This document shows, in pieces, positions 16,337 through 27,855 of a stretch of 33,983 nt of DNA. The position numbers were made by a program, and so were the translations under genes. The notes under the pieces were generated by a model. That model saw nothing but the letters and a program-made list of their open reading frames with translations, had not been told where the DNA came from and searched no databases. The number at the start of each line of letters is the position of its first letter. Within the stretch, counting starts at the first letter, position 1. Source of the DNA: a bacterium (GTDB lineage Archaea > Nanoarchaeota > Nanoarchaeia > Woesearchaeales > UBA10216); assembly GCA_024206195.1 (NCBI GenBank), contig JAAGZO010000934.1:1-33983 (forward strand), written 5' to 3'.

Positions 16337-19300
16337 ATGAAAAATCTAAAAGTAATTATAAACTTTCGTTTTGCTGTAGCAGTATTAGTATTAGTATTGT
16401 TTGCATACTGCTCACTGTTTGCTGATGAAGGTGTAAATTTACCTCCTCAGATAAAACATAAAATCTCTGGCGCAATCATAAAGCTATATAACCTTGAGAA
16501 AAATGTCTCTTTAAGTTCGATGAGAGAATATGCTGATAGAAAAGGAATAAAGCGGCAAGGTGACAGGATTTATGTAGAAGTTGAGATAATGCCGGAGTAT
16601 TCTGACTCTATACATTTACTTTCTGAGTATGGGCCGGTTATTAAGAAGGTCGAAAGCTATGTTAAACTGCTTGTATATCCGGAAGAAGTTTTTAAAATCG
16701 CTGAGTTGGATGCAGTTAGAGCAGTGAATCTGTTTTGTGAATTTGTGCAGCAGAATTCTGTTACTGGAGCAGCTTTCGATCTGATAGGCGGATGGTTCTA
16801 CCATAATGCTAATCCGCAGTTATTGGGTCAGGGAGTGAAAATCGGGATTATAGATGGCTCTTGGAAAGATATAGGAGAAAGCAGAGCTAGTGGAGATTTT
16901 CCACCTGCAAATCAAACAACAACTTATTCAACGAGTGAAGATCCTTTTGGATCTAATGATGGAAATCATGGTACAAACTGTTGTGAAATAATCTATGATT
17001 TCACTCCATCCGCCAACTATTATTTAGTAGAAATAGCCAATGATAATCCTATTTATTGGTTCGACGCAATTAATTGGCTGGATTCTGTTGGTGTTGATCT
17101 GATTTCATGTTCTGTTTTAAGCTTTAAGTTTCCGCGAAACGGGCAAGGGGCACTTGCTACTAAAGTAAATTCTTTTGTTAGTGATAGTGTGGGATTCATA
17201 GTTGCCGCTGGAAACTATGCTGAAAAACATTTAAGAGAGGAATTCAATCCAAATGGTAATAACTACCATGTCTTTGAAAGTGGTAATGATTCCTATCGGA
17301 TATTACATTTTGACGTTAGTGATGGATTATCTTTGTGGTGGGATTTAGAAGAAGATAATCCCGAAACTGAGTACCAAATAGAACTTTATGATAATCCACA
17401 GGGTTCTGGGACGCCAATTGAGACCTCTGATAGAGTACCCGCGCAGCCTTTATCAAATATAAGTTTTAAGGACTTGCCACTCGATGAATACTATTACTTT
17501 AAAATTAAGAGACTTGAGGGTGAATCTGATTCTGATACTCTTGATATATTGGGACATGCTGTTATATTTGAAGAATACACTCATATTTATGGTTCAATCT
17601 GCTCGCCTGCAGATGCCCAAGATGCAATTACTGTTGGTGCAACTGAACCACACTTCAATCCCACAGATCAAGACAGCCGTTTCCATATAAATCTTGTAGA
17701 CTCATTAGCATATTACAGTTCAAACGGTCCAATAAATGGTTTGCCAGGCATTACTAAGCCAGATTTAGTTGCCCCTACACTCTCAAAAACCTCTTTACTG
17801 AGTAGTGGTTTTAAAGGTACATCATCCAGTACTCCTGCTGTAGCAGGGACAATAGCAATGCTACTCTCAAGTATTAATTACAACACCGCATCAGAAGTCA
17901 AAGACTATTTATTAGATGATTGTGCAATCCCTTTAGGAGATAATCCTGGTAACGATTGGGGATATGGAAAAGGTAGACTATATTTACCGGATATTGGGAA
18001 TGATGATGGTTATGAAGTATTAAACGATAACAACTATTCTACAACACAAAATGAATTAAGATTCCCAGTTTTTTCAGACAAATACGCACAAAGGCATAAT
18101 TTAAAATCGCCTGGAGATATAGATTGGTTGAAGATCAACAATGACTGGTTGCGATATGACCATATAGCATTTAAAACACAAAACCACAACTCGGAAATCA
18201 TTACGAAGCTATCGCTATATGACCAAACTGGTGCAAATGTTTTAGCTGAAAATATAAATTTCAATGGTTCTCAAGGATCATACTTAGAGTACCCCTTAGA
18301 ACCATATTCCCTCTTCTATTTAAAGATTGAAAATATGTCAACATATGGAGATAATTCATCCATTGATCTTGTTCCAATGCGAGGTCACAAGGTAGCTTTC
18401 AAACGACCATTAGGGATTACGCCCTTAAATGGAATTGAAACAATTGAGTGCAAAGTTGATCCATTAGGGGATGATTTAGAATCTGTTCGTATCGAATATT
18501 CAATCAACGAGGGAGCATGGCAACACCTACATACCGACAATAATTTGACTGATGGGATTATTTATGATTGGAATACAACATCATATAATTATGTTGATCA
18601 TCTCAAACTCAGAGTCAGAGGTACAAAAACTGGAGGTGAACATACTGATTGGGCTGAAAGTTTTAATGTATTAAAGATAATTAATGCAGATTACTTAGTT
18701 GTCAACGCAGTTATTGATCCTCAAAGTTGTTATCCAAATCAGCTAATCAGTCTTTATGGAAACATTGAAGATAATTATGGAAATAGTCTAAGTGATGTTC
18801 AGCTAAATGTAGTGATAAATCCGGGAGGCTGGATTATGCCGGATCCACCGGTAACTGACGAAAATGGTGAATTTGCCTGTGTTTTTCGTGCGCCATCAAA
18901 TCCCGATATTTACACAGTTACGGTTTCAGGATCATATCTCGGAATCTACGGTGAGTCAGACTATTCTTTGGAGGTAAACGAAGGTCTAATCGGATATGAC
19001 TATGGTGTTGTATCATTACAAACAGGAGATACGTGGATTCCGGTAGGAGGAAGCTTAAATGCGACAGTTAACTATCAAAACAGAGGTGATGATGTTCCCC
19101 AAGATGCAGTAATATATTTAAGGTTAAGAGATTTTAATAACACGATTCATGCTGAACATTTTAAAGTTGATAGTCTTGGGGCAGGAGTCATAGGTTCCTT
19201 CAGCCATAATCTACAAGCCTCCCTTGGCGGTCCTGAGGGTGATTATACTGTAGAAGCCGAAATTCATTTTCCAAACGATAATAATCCTCAAGATAATTAT

Positions 19301-22300
19301 GAAACAAGACCATTGTGGGTGGGACCTACAACCAGTTATTCAAAATGGAAGTTAACGGAGTCATGTTTGTTACGACAAAGCGGCTCTCCCGATGAATGCG
19401 GGCCAGTTGGCAGTTTTGACTATTCTGTAAGAATAGAACAAATATACGATAATTATGGTAGGTTTTCTATCCTACGAGATGGAGATTCTTTGTATTGGAG
19501 AAACATATATGTAAATAAGCCATTAATATTGGAAAATAGCCAATTATGTGTTTATGTGGTGTTTATTGACAATGATGACAATATGATCTATGTTGCTATA
19601 GGTACACCTACAAATGATTTAACTGTACAACCTATCGTTACAACAGGATACCAAGGGGAAACAATTGAAACGCAGTTAATATTAAATGGTACTACTGCTG
19701 ATGCTGATGATGTTTATCATTTAGAGGGAGGTGACTACGGTTTAGGGTGGCCCAGCTCTTTTTATGTTAATCCGAATAATACTGTTCATTCTGTATTTGA
19801 TATCCCATCCAGTACACCACCAGATCCCAGTTATGAACAAAGAATTGGCATAGATGCAAACGACGGTAATTGGTACATAGCATTCCTGCACATCGAGGTT
19901 TTGGAGGGTCATGATGTAAGTGCATCTAATATAAATCCTCCTTCAGGAAGTAATTTTACAATCGGAGAAGATATAACTATCTCATCTACTATATCTAACC
20001 AGGGAGGATATAACGAACCTTATATTCCAATAGTTTTAACAGTAGATGGGCCAAACGGATTTGCTGATACGGTTAATGACACTATCAGCATGAATCAAGG
20101 ACAAAATGAAATTGTGGAATTTATTTACCCCACGCTTGGATTTGATGAAGGTACATACCAATTCACGATATGTACGGAACTTTCACAAGACATTAATTCA
20201 AATAATGATTGTGTTTTATCAAACAATATCTCACTTAATCAACCTCCGGCATTAAGCTTATTTTTTTCAAGCGATAGCTTGATTTATAATCAAGGGAGTA
20301 CCGCTAAGTTTACTACGTTAGTAACAAGCGGTAGTGATACCATCAGTGACGCCCAAGTTAGTTATCTCATAGAATATTCAACCGGAGATTCTTTAACGAG
20401 AGCGATGACTTGGGATGATAGTAATTATATAGATAATTTGTATTTGACAAATGTTGGAGATTATGTATCAAAATCTTTTGCCTATCGTTCCGGTTACATG
20501 CCGGGTGAAAGCTCAACTATAAATTATTCAGTGAATAACGTACCTCCTGAAACTTATATTACAGCGGGACCCATGGAAGGAGAAATCCTTCCTATCGACA
20601 GTACTCTTTTTGTATGGCAAGCTTTTGATTTAGGAACACCGCCGGGTGAACTCGTATACCAGTATAAATTCGAATATTCGGGCGGAGGTATATATCAAGA
20701 TTGGATTAACACTGCTGATACGTTTTGCATAATAACTGATCTTCCTGAGTCTTCATTTGTGTTTTTTGTGTTAGCTGAAGATACTGATGGTGGAACTGAT
20801 CCCACTCCAGCACAATCCAGTTTTAACGTAGCATTCTATGATTTCACGATTTCATCTTTAGAGTTCAATCCTTCAAATCCTACTGAAAGTGATACTATTG
20901 AATTGTCTGCGATAATACTCTTAGACTACCAGAAAGAAGGCAATAGACCCGACTCGGCGATTATAAGATTTTGGGATGGTGAGATTGGTTCCAAGCAGAT
21001 TGGACAAGATATAAATACATCATTTATAATTAATGATAGTTCTCTGGTAAGTACAAATTGGGATCAAGTGGAACAACCAGGATTCCATCAGGTTATAGTA
21101 GAGGTTGACCCTGATAATATTCTTAAAGAGTACAATGAACAAAACAATTCTTTAAGCCAGCAAATTTATATCGAACAGATTCTCAACAAGTCTTTATACG
21201 TATCACCTTCAGGCGACGATACATCTGGAGATGGGACAATCGAAAATCCTTACCTGACAATTCAGCACGGAATAGATGTTGCTATTACCAATGATACCAT
21301 AGTTGTTTTGCCAGGTTTGTACATTGAAAATGTTAATTTTAATGGCAAGAATGTTGTTCTTACATCTAATTATATTTTTTCACAGGATACACTTGATATT
21401 CAAAATACAGTAATTGATGGTGATTCTTCGGGTACAGTTGTTACTTTTGAAAATAATGAAGATAGTACATCCGTCATTTTAGGTTTTACGATTCAGAATG
21501 GTTATGCTGTTTATCCTCCAATTCAAGGCGGAGGGATAAATTGTTTAAACTCAAATCCTATAATACAAAACAATATTATCAAGAATAATTATGGTCCATA
21601 TGGAGGTGGTATCTATATTGAATACAGCCATCCAATCATAAAAGACAATATCATTTTTAATAATGCATCGGTTGGAGGATATGGTGGAGGTATAGCCTTT
21701 GTCTACTGCGATTCTACATCTGAAATTATAAACTGTACAATCTCGAACAATTCATCACCAATAAAAGGCGGGGGCATATATAGCGAAACATCTCTCTGGA
21801 CACTCAAAAACTCAATCGTTTATGGGAACTCTGCTCCTGATGATCCTGATATATTTGTAGAGAGTAATAGCCCAGATCCAAGTGTAACTTATTCAGATGT
21901 ATTGGGAGGTTGGGCAGGAGAGGGAAATCTCGATGAAGATCCTCAATTCGTTAATCCCGACAATAATAACTACAACGTCTGCCATGGATCACCTTGCTTA
22001 GATTCCGGTGATCCCAGCATACAGGATCCTGATGGTTCCCAATCTGACATTGGTGTTTATTATCCGGATCATCCTGACTGTGGACTTGGACCACATATCC
22101 TTGTTTCTTTATTGTCTCCATACCCTAACGAGATCGGTGTACCAATTTCAACAAATATCAACGTTACATTTGATATAGATATTGAACCAACTACACTTAA
22201 CGACTTAACGTTTCTAATATACGATCAGAAAACAGGCTTTCACCCCGGAACAATAAGCTATGATTCGCCATCTAAAACCGCAACGTTTGATCCGAATATT

Positions 22301-25300
22301 AACTTTAATGTCGGAAACTTAGTAACTGTAGTATTAACGGATGGAATTCTTTCAGTGGATAGCATCCCGCTGTATAAAGGTTACAGTTATTCTTTTATGC
22401 CTGATGTTATTGGCAGCAACGGTACTTTTGAAACAGATTCGATTTATCCTGCAGGTACTTTCATTCATGATGTCGCTTCGGCTGACTTGAATGGAGATGG
22501 ATATATCGACATAGTAACCGCTAATTACAATGAGCCCGGTACTGTGTCAATTCTACTTAATAATGGTGATGGTACATTCCAAGCTTCGTATGTTGAATCT
22601 GTTGGTGTTTATCCTATAGGTATATCTGTAGCCGATTATGATTCAGATGGTGATATAGATCTTTCAGCGGCCATTAGTGATCAGGCCGATATTTCTATAT
22701 TAAAAAACAATGGAGACGGTACTTTTAGTCCAAGGACCGAGTACTCAATTGATGGTTATGCTAGCAAAATTTGTCCTGTCGATATCGATATTGATGGTGA
22801 TGTGGATATAATTACCAATCAATTAGCCGTTATGATAAATGATGGCGATGGTAACTTTAATCACATCGCATCTTATCTTCAAAATGGTGGTGCATCTATA
22901 TTTGCCGGAGATTTTAATAACGATGGTCTCCCAGACCTTACTACGTCTGGTAATGACAGTATCTATATATATCTCAATAATGGGAATTTTGAATTTCCAA
23001 CCTACTCAAGTTTCTCTGCAGGCGCGAGTGGATCGGTTTACGGAGGTGATCTCGATGGGGATGTAGACATAGATATTGCTACAGCAAAAGCCAATCCTTC
23101 CTGCTATTCAATTTTTTGGAATGATGGTACCGGTAGTTTCCCAATAGGTTTAGTAGACACTATTTCCGGGCAACCTAGATCAATTACCGGGGGCGACTTA
23201 GATGGTGATGGAGATCTTGATCTAACAATTCCTTTAGGTCATGGTGATAGTATTTCAATTCTGTTAAATAATGGAAATGGTACATTTACCAACAATGTTT
23301 ATGAAGCAGGGGATTATCCTTTATCAAATACTATTGCTGATGTGGATGGAGACGGTACACTTGATGTTATAAGTGGTAATTTCTCTGCCGGGAATGTTGC
23401 TGTTCTTCTAAACAAAACATATGTGTATAATGGGCCCATCTGGTATGTTGCTGTAGATAGCATTAATTCGACTGAAGATGGTTCGCCTGAGAATCCTTTT
23501 AGAACTATCCAGGGGGGAGTTAATGCCGCTTCCGCTACTGATACCGTTTATGTATTATCCGGTATCTATCCGGAGCATGTAGTTGTAGATAAATCATTAT
23601 ATTTAATTAGTGCAGGTGGTCCTGATAATACATCGATTACAGGCAATTCTCAGGATTCAAGTCTAGTATATTTCAGGTCTGCAATTGAGGGCGAAATAAC
23701 GGGATTTACTATCTCTGGTGGAGCAGGCGTTGATGTTTCGGGAAGAGGTATTAATGTTGATAGTTCAGGTATTAGTATTTCAGATAACAAAATAACTGGA
23801 AATAGTAGCGGAAGTGCGGATTGGCTGTTATATGGGGGGGGGATCTGGATAAGAAATTCCAATATTGTTCTGACCAATAACGAGATCAGCAATAACTCTT
23901 TAACATCCTATCATAGATTCGTATATGTTGAAGGCGGAGGAATACACGCGTCCGGATCTATAATAAAGTTCTATAATAATGTGATTTCAGAAAATACAGT
24001 TAGTGGTGGATATGGTGCAGGTGCTTATCTAAGCTGCGATTCAGTACTGATGGATGGAAACACAGTTTATAGCAACAGTGCTAGTTATATTGGTAGTTTT
24101 CCTTCTCGCGGAGGTGGCCTTTACATTACATCAAACAATATTACATTTACAAATAATCTTGTATTGAGTAATAACTTATCAAGTAGCTATTACTATATGG
24201 AGCCATCAGGAGCTATATATTCATATGGAGGTGGTTTACACGCTATTGGGGATGGAATCGTAAGTCAAAATACTTTTTATAATAACAAAGCGACTTCAAC
24301 CTGCAATGCGGATGATTCACTATTCTCAGGAAGTGCTCATTCATTTGGAGGAGGGATTTATTCAGAAGGTTTAGCCATAGTTGATAATATTTTCTCAAAT
24401 AATCAAGTTGAAGCGAAAGCTATTGGAGTCTTCCCTGTTATACTGGAAGAATCGGCCGGAGGGTGCTATTCTGACAACGACTCACTATACTATAATGACG
24501 CGTGGAACAATCAACCAGATAACTACAACGATTCAGCTTACTCAAGTTTAATGGGAAATATAAATGCTAATCCCAGATTCGTAGATCCTGTAAATGACGA
24601 TTTTCATCTATCTAATAACAGCTTATGTGTTGGAACTGGAAGTCAAGGAAATGACATGGGAGCCATTCAGGGGGATTATGGATCATCTTCAAATCTAGTT
24701 ATTTATGTAGATTATATCTATGCAGACTCCATGCAAGCAGGAACTCAAAGTTATCCTTATGCTCTTATTCAGGATGGAATCAATGGATCAGTTAGTGGTG
24801 ATACTGTGTTGGTTAATAATGGAACCTATATAGAAAAAATAAACTTCAATGGGAAGAATATAACGCTTACATCGAATTATACTTTCTCGAATGATTTTAG
24901 CGATGTTGAAAACACGGTAATTGATGGCGATTCATCAGGAACGGTTGTTACTTTTGAAAACGGCGAAGATAGTACTGCAAAAATTATAGGCTTCACAATT
25001 CAGAATGGTTTCCATGAATATCCTCCAATTGCTGGTGGGGGTATCAATTGCTCCAATTCCGAGCCCAGCATACTGTACAATATAATCAAGAACAACTCTG
25101 GCGATTATGGGGGAGGTATTTATGTTGATTATGGTCATCCAATCTTTAGAGGTAATACTATAGTAGATAATTCTGCAACTGGTGTTGGAGGAGGTATAGC
25201 TTTTATCTACTGTGATTCAACTTCTGAAATTGTAAATTGTACGATATCAAACAATTCTTCACCGATAAAGGGCGGAGGTATTTATAGCGAGACATCACCT

Positions 25301-27802
25301 TGGATTCTAAATAGCTCTATCGTTTACGGCAACTATGCTCCAGATGATCCTGAGATATTTGTTGAAAGCGGCGGGCCAGATCCAAGCATTATATATTCAG
25401 ATGTATCCGGAGGTTGGGCTGGTGAGGGAAACATTGGTCTAAATCCCATGTTTGTAGATGCGGATTCCGGGGATTTCAGTTTAAGTTTTAATTCACCATG
25501 TATTGATACCGGAGATCCTGATTCAATGGATTCAGACGGTACCCGTTCTGATATGGGAGCGTTGTATTACGACCAGACAAACTCACCGGAGATGCAAGTA
25601 ATACCTGATTCAATATCAGTAACACTTCAGTCCGGCACATTGGACACGCTGGCATTGATACTATATAACAATAACAGCGTAGGCGATCTTAATTACTATA
25701 CATGGGGCTCAAATGATTCTGATGGCTTCATGAGCATATCCAAAGGCGAGGAGATAGCCTTAAATAAAAGCACGACATCAGGTGACTGGGTAATGAATTC
25801 CGATCAGAAAAAGATTGTAGGTAGGCAATTATCACAACTTTCTAAAATAAAGCCGGAGTTGGAGAATCAACAAGGAAAACTGATAATCCTTGAATCGGAA
25901 TCCAAAGCAAGGACATCCAGGATAATAAATAATTGGAAATCTACAGTTAAGAATCCTGAACCATTGACAGCTGGTGAGGATGGTAGTAAAAATATTGAAT
26001 TAGGATTCAATGGAGAACGTCCCTTAGATTATTACGGTTATCGCCCCTATACAAGTGAGGATACATTAGGTCCTGAGTTCAATTGGATTGATATATCATC
26101 AATAGGCACGCTCATTGCAAATATAGGTGATGAAGTCCCAAAAGGTCCATTTGATATTGGTTTCAGTTTCCCATTTTATAATTTATCGTATGACCAATTC
26201 TGGATCTCCCCTAACGGTCATATCGCTTTCAAAACACCAGCCAGAGGTTTAGCAAATACAATGCTTCCCAATGGAAAGGCATCACCAGCCGCCCTCATGC
26301 CCTTCTGGGACAATTTAAATCCTGCTCAGGATGGACAAATATATTATTATTCAAATACCATTGATAGTTTAATCATTTCCTACATTAACGTACCCCATTT
26401 CAGCAACTCAGATACATACACTTTCCAGATTATTGTAACCGCAGAGGGCAACATTGATTACCAATATCTGGATATGAATGGCAATGTTGAGAGTGCTACA
26501 GTGGGCATGCAGAACCAATTTAGGAATATGGGATTAAATATTGCCTTCAATGAGGATTTTATAGAAGACAGCCTTGCTGTTTCGGTCAAGTATTCTTGGA
26601 TAGCAGTGCCAATTGACAGCGGCACGGTTCTCCCCATGAGCTTTGTTGATCTCGGACTACAGTTAAGTACCCTTGGATTAATCGAGGGAAGCTATAACGG
26701 AAAACTAAGCATATCAAGTAACGATCCCGGCCAGACCTATGTGGAGGTACCTGTAACTGTAGATGTTTCCGCCGCACCAACTCCTCAAGCCCCCACACTT
26801 ATTATCCCTCCAGACAGTGCCTATACAAATGAGGATAATGTTAAGCTTTACTGGAGTAAGACTCCCGGATTTTTCGATTCGTACATTCTGGAAGGAGCCA
26901 TTGATCCCAACTTCGTCTATAAGGCTACGTTGTATGATCTTCCTGACACCATTTATACGGTACCTCAAAGTTCATTGGAAAACATTACTTATTATTGGCG
27001 AGCTCAAACGGTAAACCTTTTTAATGAAACGAGTGCTTTTTCGGTTCCTTATCTTTTCCACCGAGATAATACACTGACTGATGTAACGATAGGAATGGTT
27101 CCTGACAGCCTGCCGATAGTAATACTCCCAACAGGTGGAAGCTTCACATACACAGGTCAATTACGGAGTAATAATTCTGATAATAACACATCTGATGTAT
27201 GGTTAGGGCTTACATTGCCAGGCGGATATCCATACGAGTTACCGGGAACACTTGCGGAAGGTATCGTGCTCAATCCTTATCAATTTTTAAGCTATGGAGG
27301 TTTGACTCAAGATGTCCCGGGCTATGCCCCTTCGGGTGATTATCTCTACTGGGGATTCTCAGGTGAGTATCCGGCAAAGTATGATAGTGCAGGTTTCCCG
27401 TTCACGAAATCATCTTCGGGAATGATTACATCGACAAGTGGTTTAATAACCGGATGGGAATGCTACGGTGGTTGGTTTGGTGATACTCGACCCGATGTAG
27501 CCGCGAGAGGAGGAACGCCAAACGTTTTACAATTACCATCAGAATTCTCACTATCGCAAAGCTATCCCAATCCAACGAACTCACAGGCTACAATTAAATA
27601 CGCTCTCCCTGTTGATAGCCATGTGAAATTTGAGGTCTATAATATTCTTGGTCAGAGGGTAGCAGTACTCTTAGATGAACATCAGAAAGCGGGATACAAA
27701 AGTATAACATGGAATTCTTTCGGGTATTCGTCAGGTATTTATTTCTATAGACTTTCTGCCGGAGATAAGACGTTTACAAAAAGGATGACATTATTGAAAT
27801 AA
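16337..27802 (+). CDS. giant T9SS-secreted subtilisin / beta-helix / propeller protein
   Basis: A 3821-residue exported protein. It has a signal peptide (1-30), a propeptide-like region, then an S8 subtilisin domain with D173 (GIIDG), H211 (NHGT), oxyanion N293 (AAGN) and S496 (GTSSSTP); about 100 residues (305-410) are inserted before the Ser. Next come PPC, Ig and CARDB-like domains (about 550-1600), beta-helix 1 (1618-1915), a Big_5-like Ig domain (1918-2028), seven FG-GAP/VCBS Ca-binding motifs such as DLNGDGYIDI (2050-2340), beta-helix 2 (2368-2785), beta-helix 3 (2788-3081), an anchor-like region, an Fn3-like domain (about 3478-3575), and a T9SS sorting domain (last 85 residues, YPNP to TKRMTLLK). 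All catalytic residues are present, so it is probably an active surface or secreted protease-adhesin. GAGG precedes the ATG. Element genes flank it on both sides. Confidence 0.92.
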   Translation: MKNLKVIINFRFAVAVLVLVLFAYCSLFADEGVNLPPQIKHKISGAIIKLYNLEKNVSLSSMREYADRKGIKRQGDRIYVEVEIMPEYSDSIHLLSEYGPVIKKVESYVKLLVYPEEVFKIAELDAVRAVNLFCEFVQQNSVTGAAFDLIGGWFYHNANPQLLGQGVKIGIIDGSWKDIGESRASGDFPPANQTTTYSTSEDPFGSNDGNHGTNCCEIIYDFTPSANYYLVEIANDNPIYWFDAINWLDSVGVDLISCSVLSFKFPRNGQGALATKVNSFVSDSVGFIVAAGNYAEKHLREEFNPNGNNYHVFESGNDSYRILHFDVSDGLSLWWDLEEDNPETEYQIELYDNPQGSGTPIETSDRVPAQPLSNISFKDLPLDEYYYFKIKRLEGESDSDTLDILGHAVIFEEYTHIYGSICSPADAQDAITVGATEPHFNPTDQDSRFHINLVDSLAYYSSNGPINGLPGITKPDLVAPTLSKTSLLSSGFKGTSSSTPAVAGTIAMLLSSINYNTASEVKDYLLDDCAIPLGDNPGNDWGYGKGRLYLPDIGNDDGYEVLNDNNYSTTQNELRFPVFSDKYAQRHNLKSPGDIDWLKINNDWLRYDHIAFKTQNHNSEIITKLSLYDQTGANVLAENINFNGSQGSYLEYPLEPYSLFYLKIENMSTYGDNSSIDLVPMRGHKVAFKRPLGITPLNGIETIECKVDPLGDDLESVRIEYSINEGAWQHLHTDNNLTDGIIYDWNTTSYNYVDHLKLRVRGTKTGGEHTDWAESFNVLKIINADYLVVNAVIDPQSCYPNQLISLYGNIEDNYGNSLSDVQLNVVINPGGWIMPDPPVTDENGEFACVFRAPSNPDIYTVTVSGSYLGIYGESDYSLEVNEGLIGYDYGVVSLQTGDTWIPVGGSLNATVNYQNRGDDVPQDAVIYLRLRDFNNTIHAEHFKVDSLGAGVIGSFSHNLQASLGGPEGDYTVEAEIHFPNDNNPQDNYETRPLWVGPTTSYSKWKLTESCLLRQSGSPDECGPVGSFDYSVRIEQIYDNYGRFSILRDGDSLYWRNIYVNKPLILENSQLCVYVVFIDNDDNMIYVAIGTPTNDLTVQPIVTTGYQGETIETQLILNGTTADADDVYHLEGGDYGLGWPSSFYVNPNNTVHSVFDIPSSTPPDPSYEQRIGIDANDGNWYIAFLHIEVLEGHDVSASNINPPSGSNFTIGEDITISSTISNQGGYNEPYIPIVLTVDGPNGFADTVNDTISMNQGQNEIVEFIYPTLGFDEGTYQFTICTELSQDINSNNDCVLSNNISLNQPPALSLFFSSDSLIYNQGSTAKFTTLVTSGSDTISDAQVSYLIEYSTGDSLTRAMTWDDSNYIDNLYLTNVGDYVSKSFAYRSGYMPGESSTINYSVNNVPPETYITAGPMEGEILPIDSTLFVWQAFDLGTPPGELVYQYKFEYSGGGIYQDWINTADTFCIITDLPESSFVFFVLAEDTDGGTDPTPAQSSFNVAFYDFTISSLEFNPSNPTESDTIELSAIILLDYQKEGNRPDSAIIRFWDGEIGSKQIGQDINTSFIINDSSLVSTNWDQVEQPGFHQVIVEVDPDNILKEYNEQNNSLSQQIYIEQILNKSLYVSPSGDDTSGDGTIENPYLTIQHGIDVAITNDTIVVLPGLYIENVNFNGKNVVLTSNYIFSQDTLDIQNTVIDGDSSGTVVTFENNEDSTSVILGFTIQNGYAVYPPIQGGGINCLNSNPIIQNNIIKNNYGPYGGGIYIEYSHPIIKDNIIFNNASVGGYGGGIAFVYCDSTSEIINCTISNNSSPIKGGGIYSETSLWTLKNSIVYGNSAPDDPDIFVESNSPDPSVTYSDVLGGWAGEGNLDEDPQFVNPDNNNYNVCHGSPCLDSGDPSIQDPDGSQSDIGVYYPDHPDCGLGPHILVSLLSPYPNEIGVPISTNINVTFDIDIEPTTLNDLTFLIYDQKTGFHPGTISYDSPSKTATFDPNINFNVGNLVTVVLTDGILSVDSIPLYKGYSYSFMPDVIGSNGTFETDSIYPAGTFIHDVASADLNGDGYIDIVTANYNEPGTVSILLNNGDGTFQASYVESVGVYPIGISVADYDSDGDIDLSAAISDQADISILKNNGDGTFSPRTEYSIDGYASKICPVDIDIDGDVDIITNQLAVMINDGDGNFNHIASYLQNGGASIFAGDFNNDGLPDLTTSGNDSIYIYLNNGNFEFPTYSSFSAGASGSVYGGDLDGDVDIDIATAKANPSCYSIFWNDGTGSFPIGLVDTISGQPRSITGGDLDGDGDLDLTIPLGHGDSISILLNNGNGTFTNNVYEAGDYPLSNTIADVDGDGTLDVISGNFSAGNVAVLLNKTYVYNGPIWYVAVDSINSTEDGSPENPFRTIQGGVNAASATDTVYVLSGIYPEHVVVDKSLYLISAGGPDNTSITGNSQDSSLVYFRSAIEGEITGFTISGGAGVDVSGRGINVDSSGISISDNKITGNSSGSADWLLYGGGIWIRNSNIVLTNNEISNNSLTSYHRFVYVEGGGIHASGSIIKFYNNVISENTVSGGYGAGAYLSCDSVLMDGNTVYSNSASYIGSFPSRGGGLYITSNNITFTNNLVLSNNLSSSYYYMEPSGAIYSYGGGLHAIGDGIVSQNTFYNNKATSTCNADDSLFSGSAHSFGGGIYSEGLAIVDNIFSNNQVEAKAIGVFPVILEESAGGCYSDNDSLYYNDAWNNQPDNYNDSAYSSLMGNINANPRFVDPVNDDFHLSNNSLCVGTGSQGNDMGAIQGDYGSSSNLVIYVDYIYADSMQAGTQSYPYALIQDGINGSVSGDTVLVNNGTYIEKINFNGKNITLTSNYTFSNDFSDVENTVIDGDSSGTVVTFENGEDSTAKIIGFTIQNGFHEYPPIAGGGINCSNSEPSILYNIIKNNSGDYGGGIYVDYGHPIFRGNTIVDNSATGVGGGIAFIYCDSTSEIVNCTISNNSSPIKGGGIYSETSPWILNSSIVYGNYAPDDPEIFVESGGPDPSIIYSDVSGGWAGEGNIGLNPMFVDADSGDFSLSFNSPCIDTGDPDSMDSDGTRSDMGALYYDQTNSPEMQVIPDSISVTLQSGTLDTLALILYNNNSVGDLNYYTWGSNDSDGFMSISKGEEIALNKSTTSGDWVMNSDQKKIVGRQLSQLSKIKPELENQQGKLIILESESKARTSRIINNWKSTVKNPEPLTAGEDGSKNIELGFNGERPLDYYGYRPYTSEDTLGPEFNWIDISSIGTLIANIGDEVPKGPFDIGFSFPFYNLSYDQFWISPNGHIAFKTPARGLANTMLPNGKASPAALMPFWDNLNPAQDGQIYYYSNTIDSLIISYINVPHFSNSDTYTFQIIVTAEGNIDYQYLDMNGNVESATVGMQNQFRNMGLNIAFNEDFIEDSLAVSVKYSWIAVPIDSGTVLPMSFVDLGLQLSTLGLIEGSYNGKLSISSNDPGQTYVEVPVTVDVSAAPTPQAPTLIIPPDSAYTNEDNVKLYWSKTPGFFDSYILEGAIDPNFVYKATLYDLPDTIYTVPQSSLENITYYWRAQTVNLFNETSAFSVPYLFHRDNTLTDVTIGMVPDSLPIVILPTGGSFTYTGQLRSNNSDNNTSDVWLGLTLPGGYPYELPGTLAEGIVLNPYQFLSYGGLTQDVPGYAPSGDYLYWGFSGEYPAKYDSAGFPFTKSSSGMITSTSGLITGWECYGGWFGDTRPDVAARGGTPNVLQLPSEFSLSQSYPNPTNSQATIKYALPVDSHVKFEVYNILGQRVAVLLDEHQKAGYKSITWNSFGYSSGIYFYRLSAGDKTFTKRMTLLK
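21184..22076 (+). repeat. beta-helix module, copy 1 (internal duplication)
   Basis: Encodes about 300 residues from LYVSPSGDD to the SDIGVYY end. It is strongly similar to the stretch at 24700-25570 in both protein and DNA (shared VIDGDSSGTVVTFEN and CTISNNSSPIKGGGIYSETS), with codon-level differences showing the duplication is not recent. Confidence 0.85.
24700..25570 (+). repeat. beta-helix module, copy 2 (internal duplication)
   Basis: Second copy of the module at 21184-22076, sharing VIDGDSSGTVVTFEN, YCDSTSEIVNCTISNNSSP and GGWAGEGN. A third, more distant relative of its N-terminal half is in the separate protein at 30196-32019 (VVTFENGEDSTAIISGFTIQ). Confidence 0.85.
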
Positions 27803-27855
27803 AAACTATTATAGCCCGGAAATAAATATTCTGTTTAATTAGATTGATTGTCGGT

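Noticed and set aside
26586..27160. Overlapping minus- and plus-frame ORFs inside the giant gene
   Set aside because: They lie in the conserved linker and Fn3-like domains of the giant protein and have no ribosome sites or family features.
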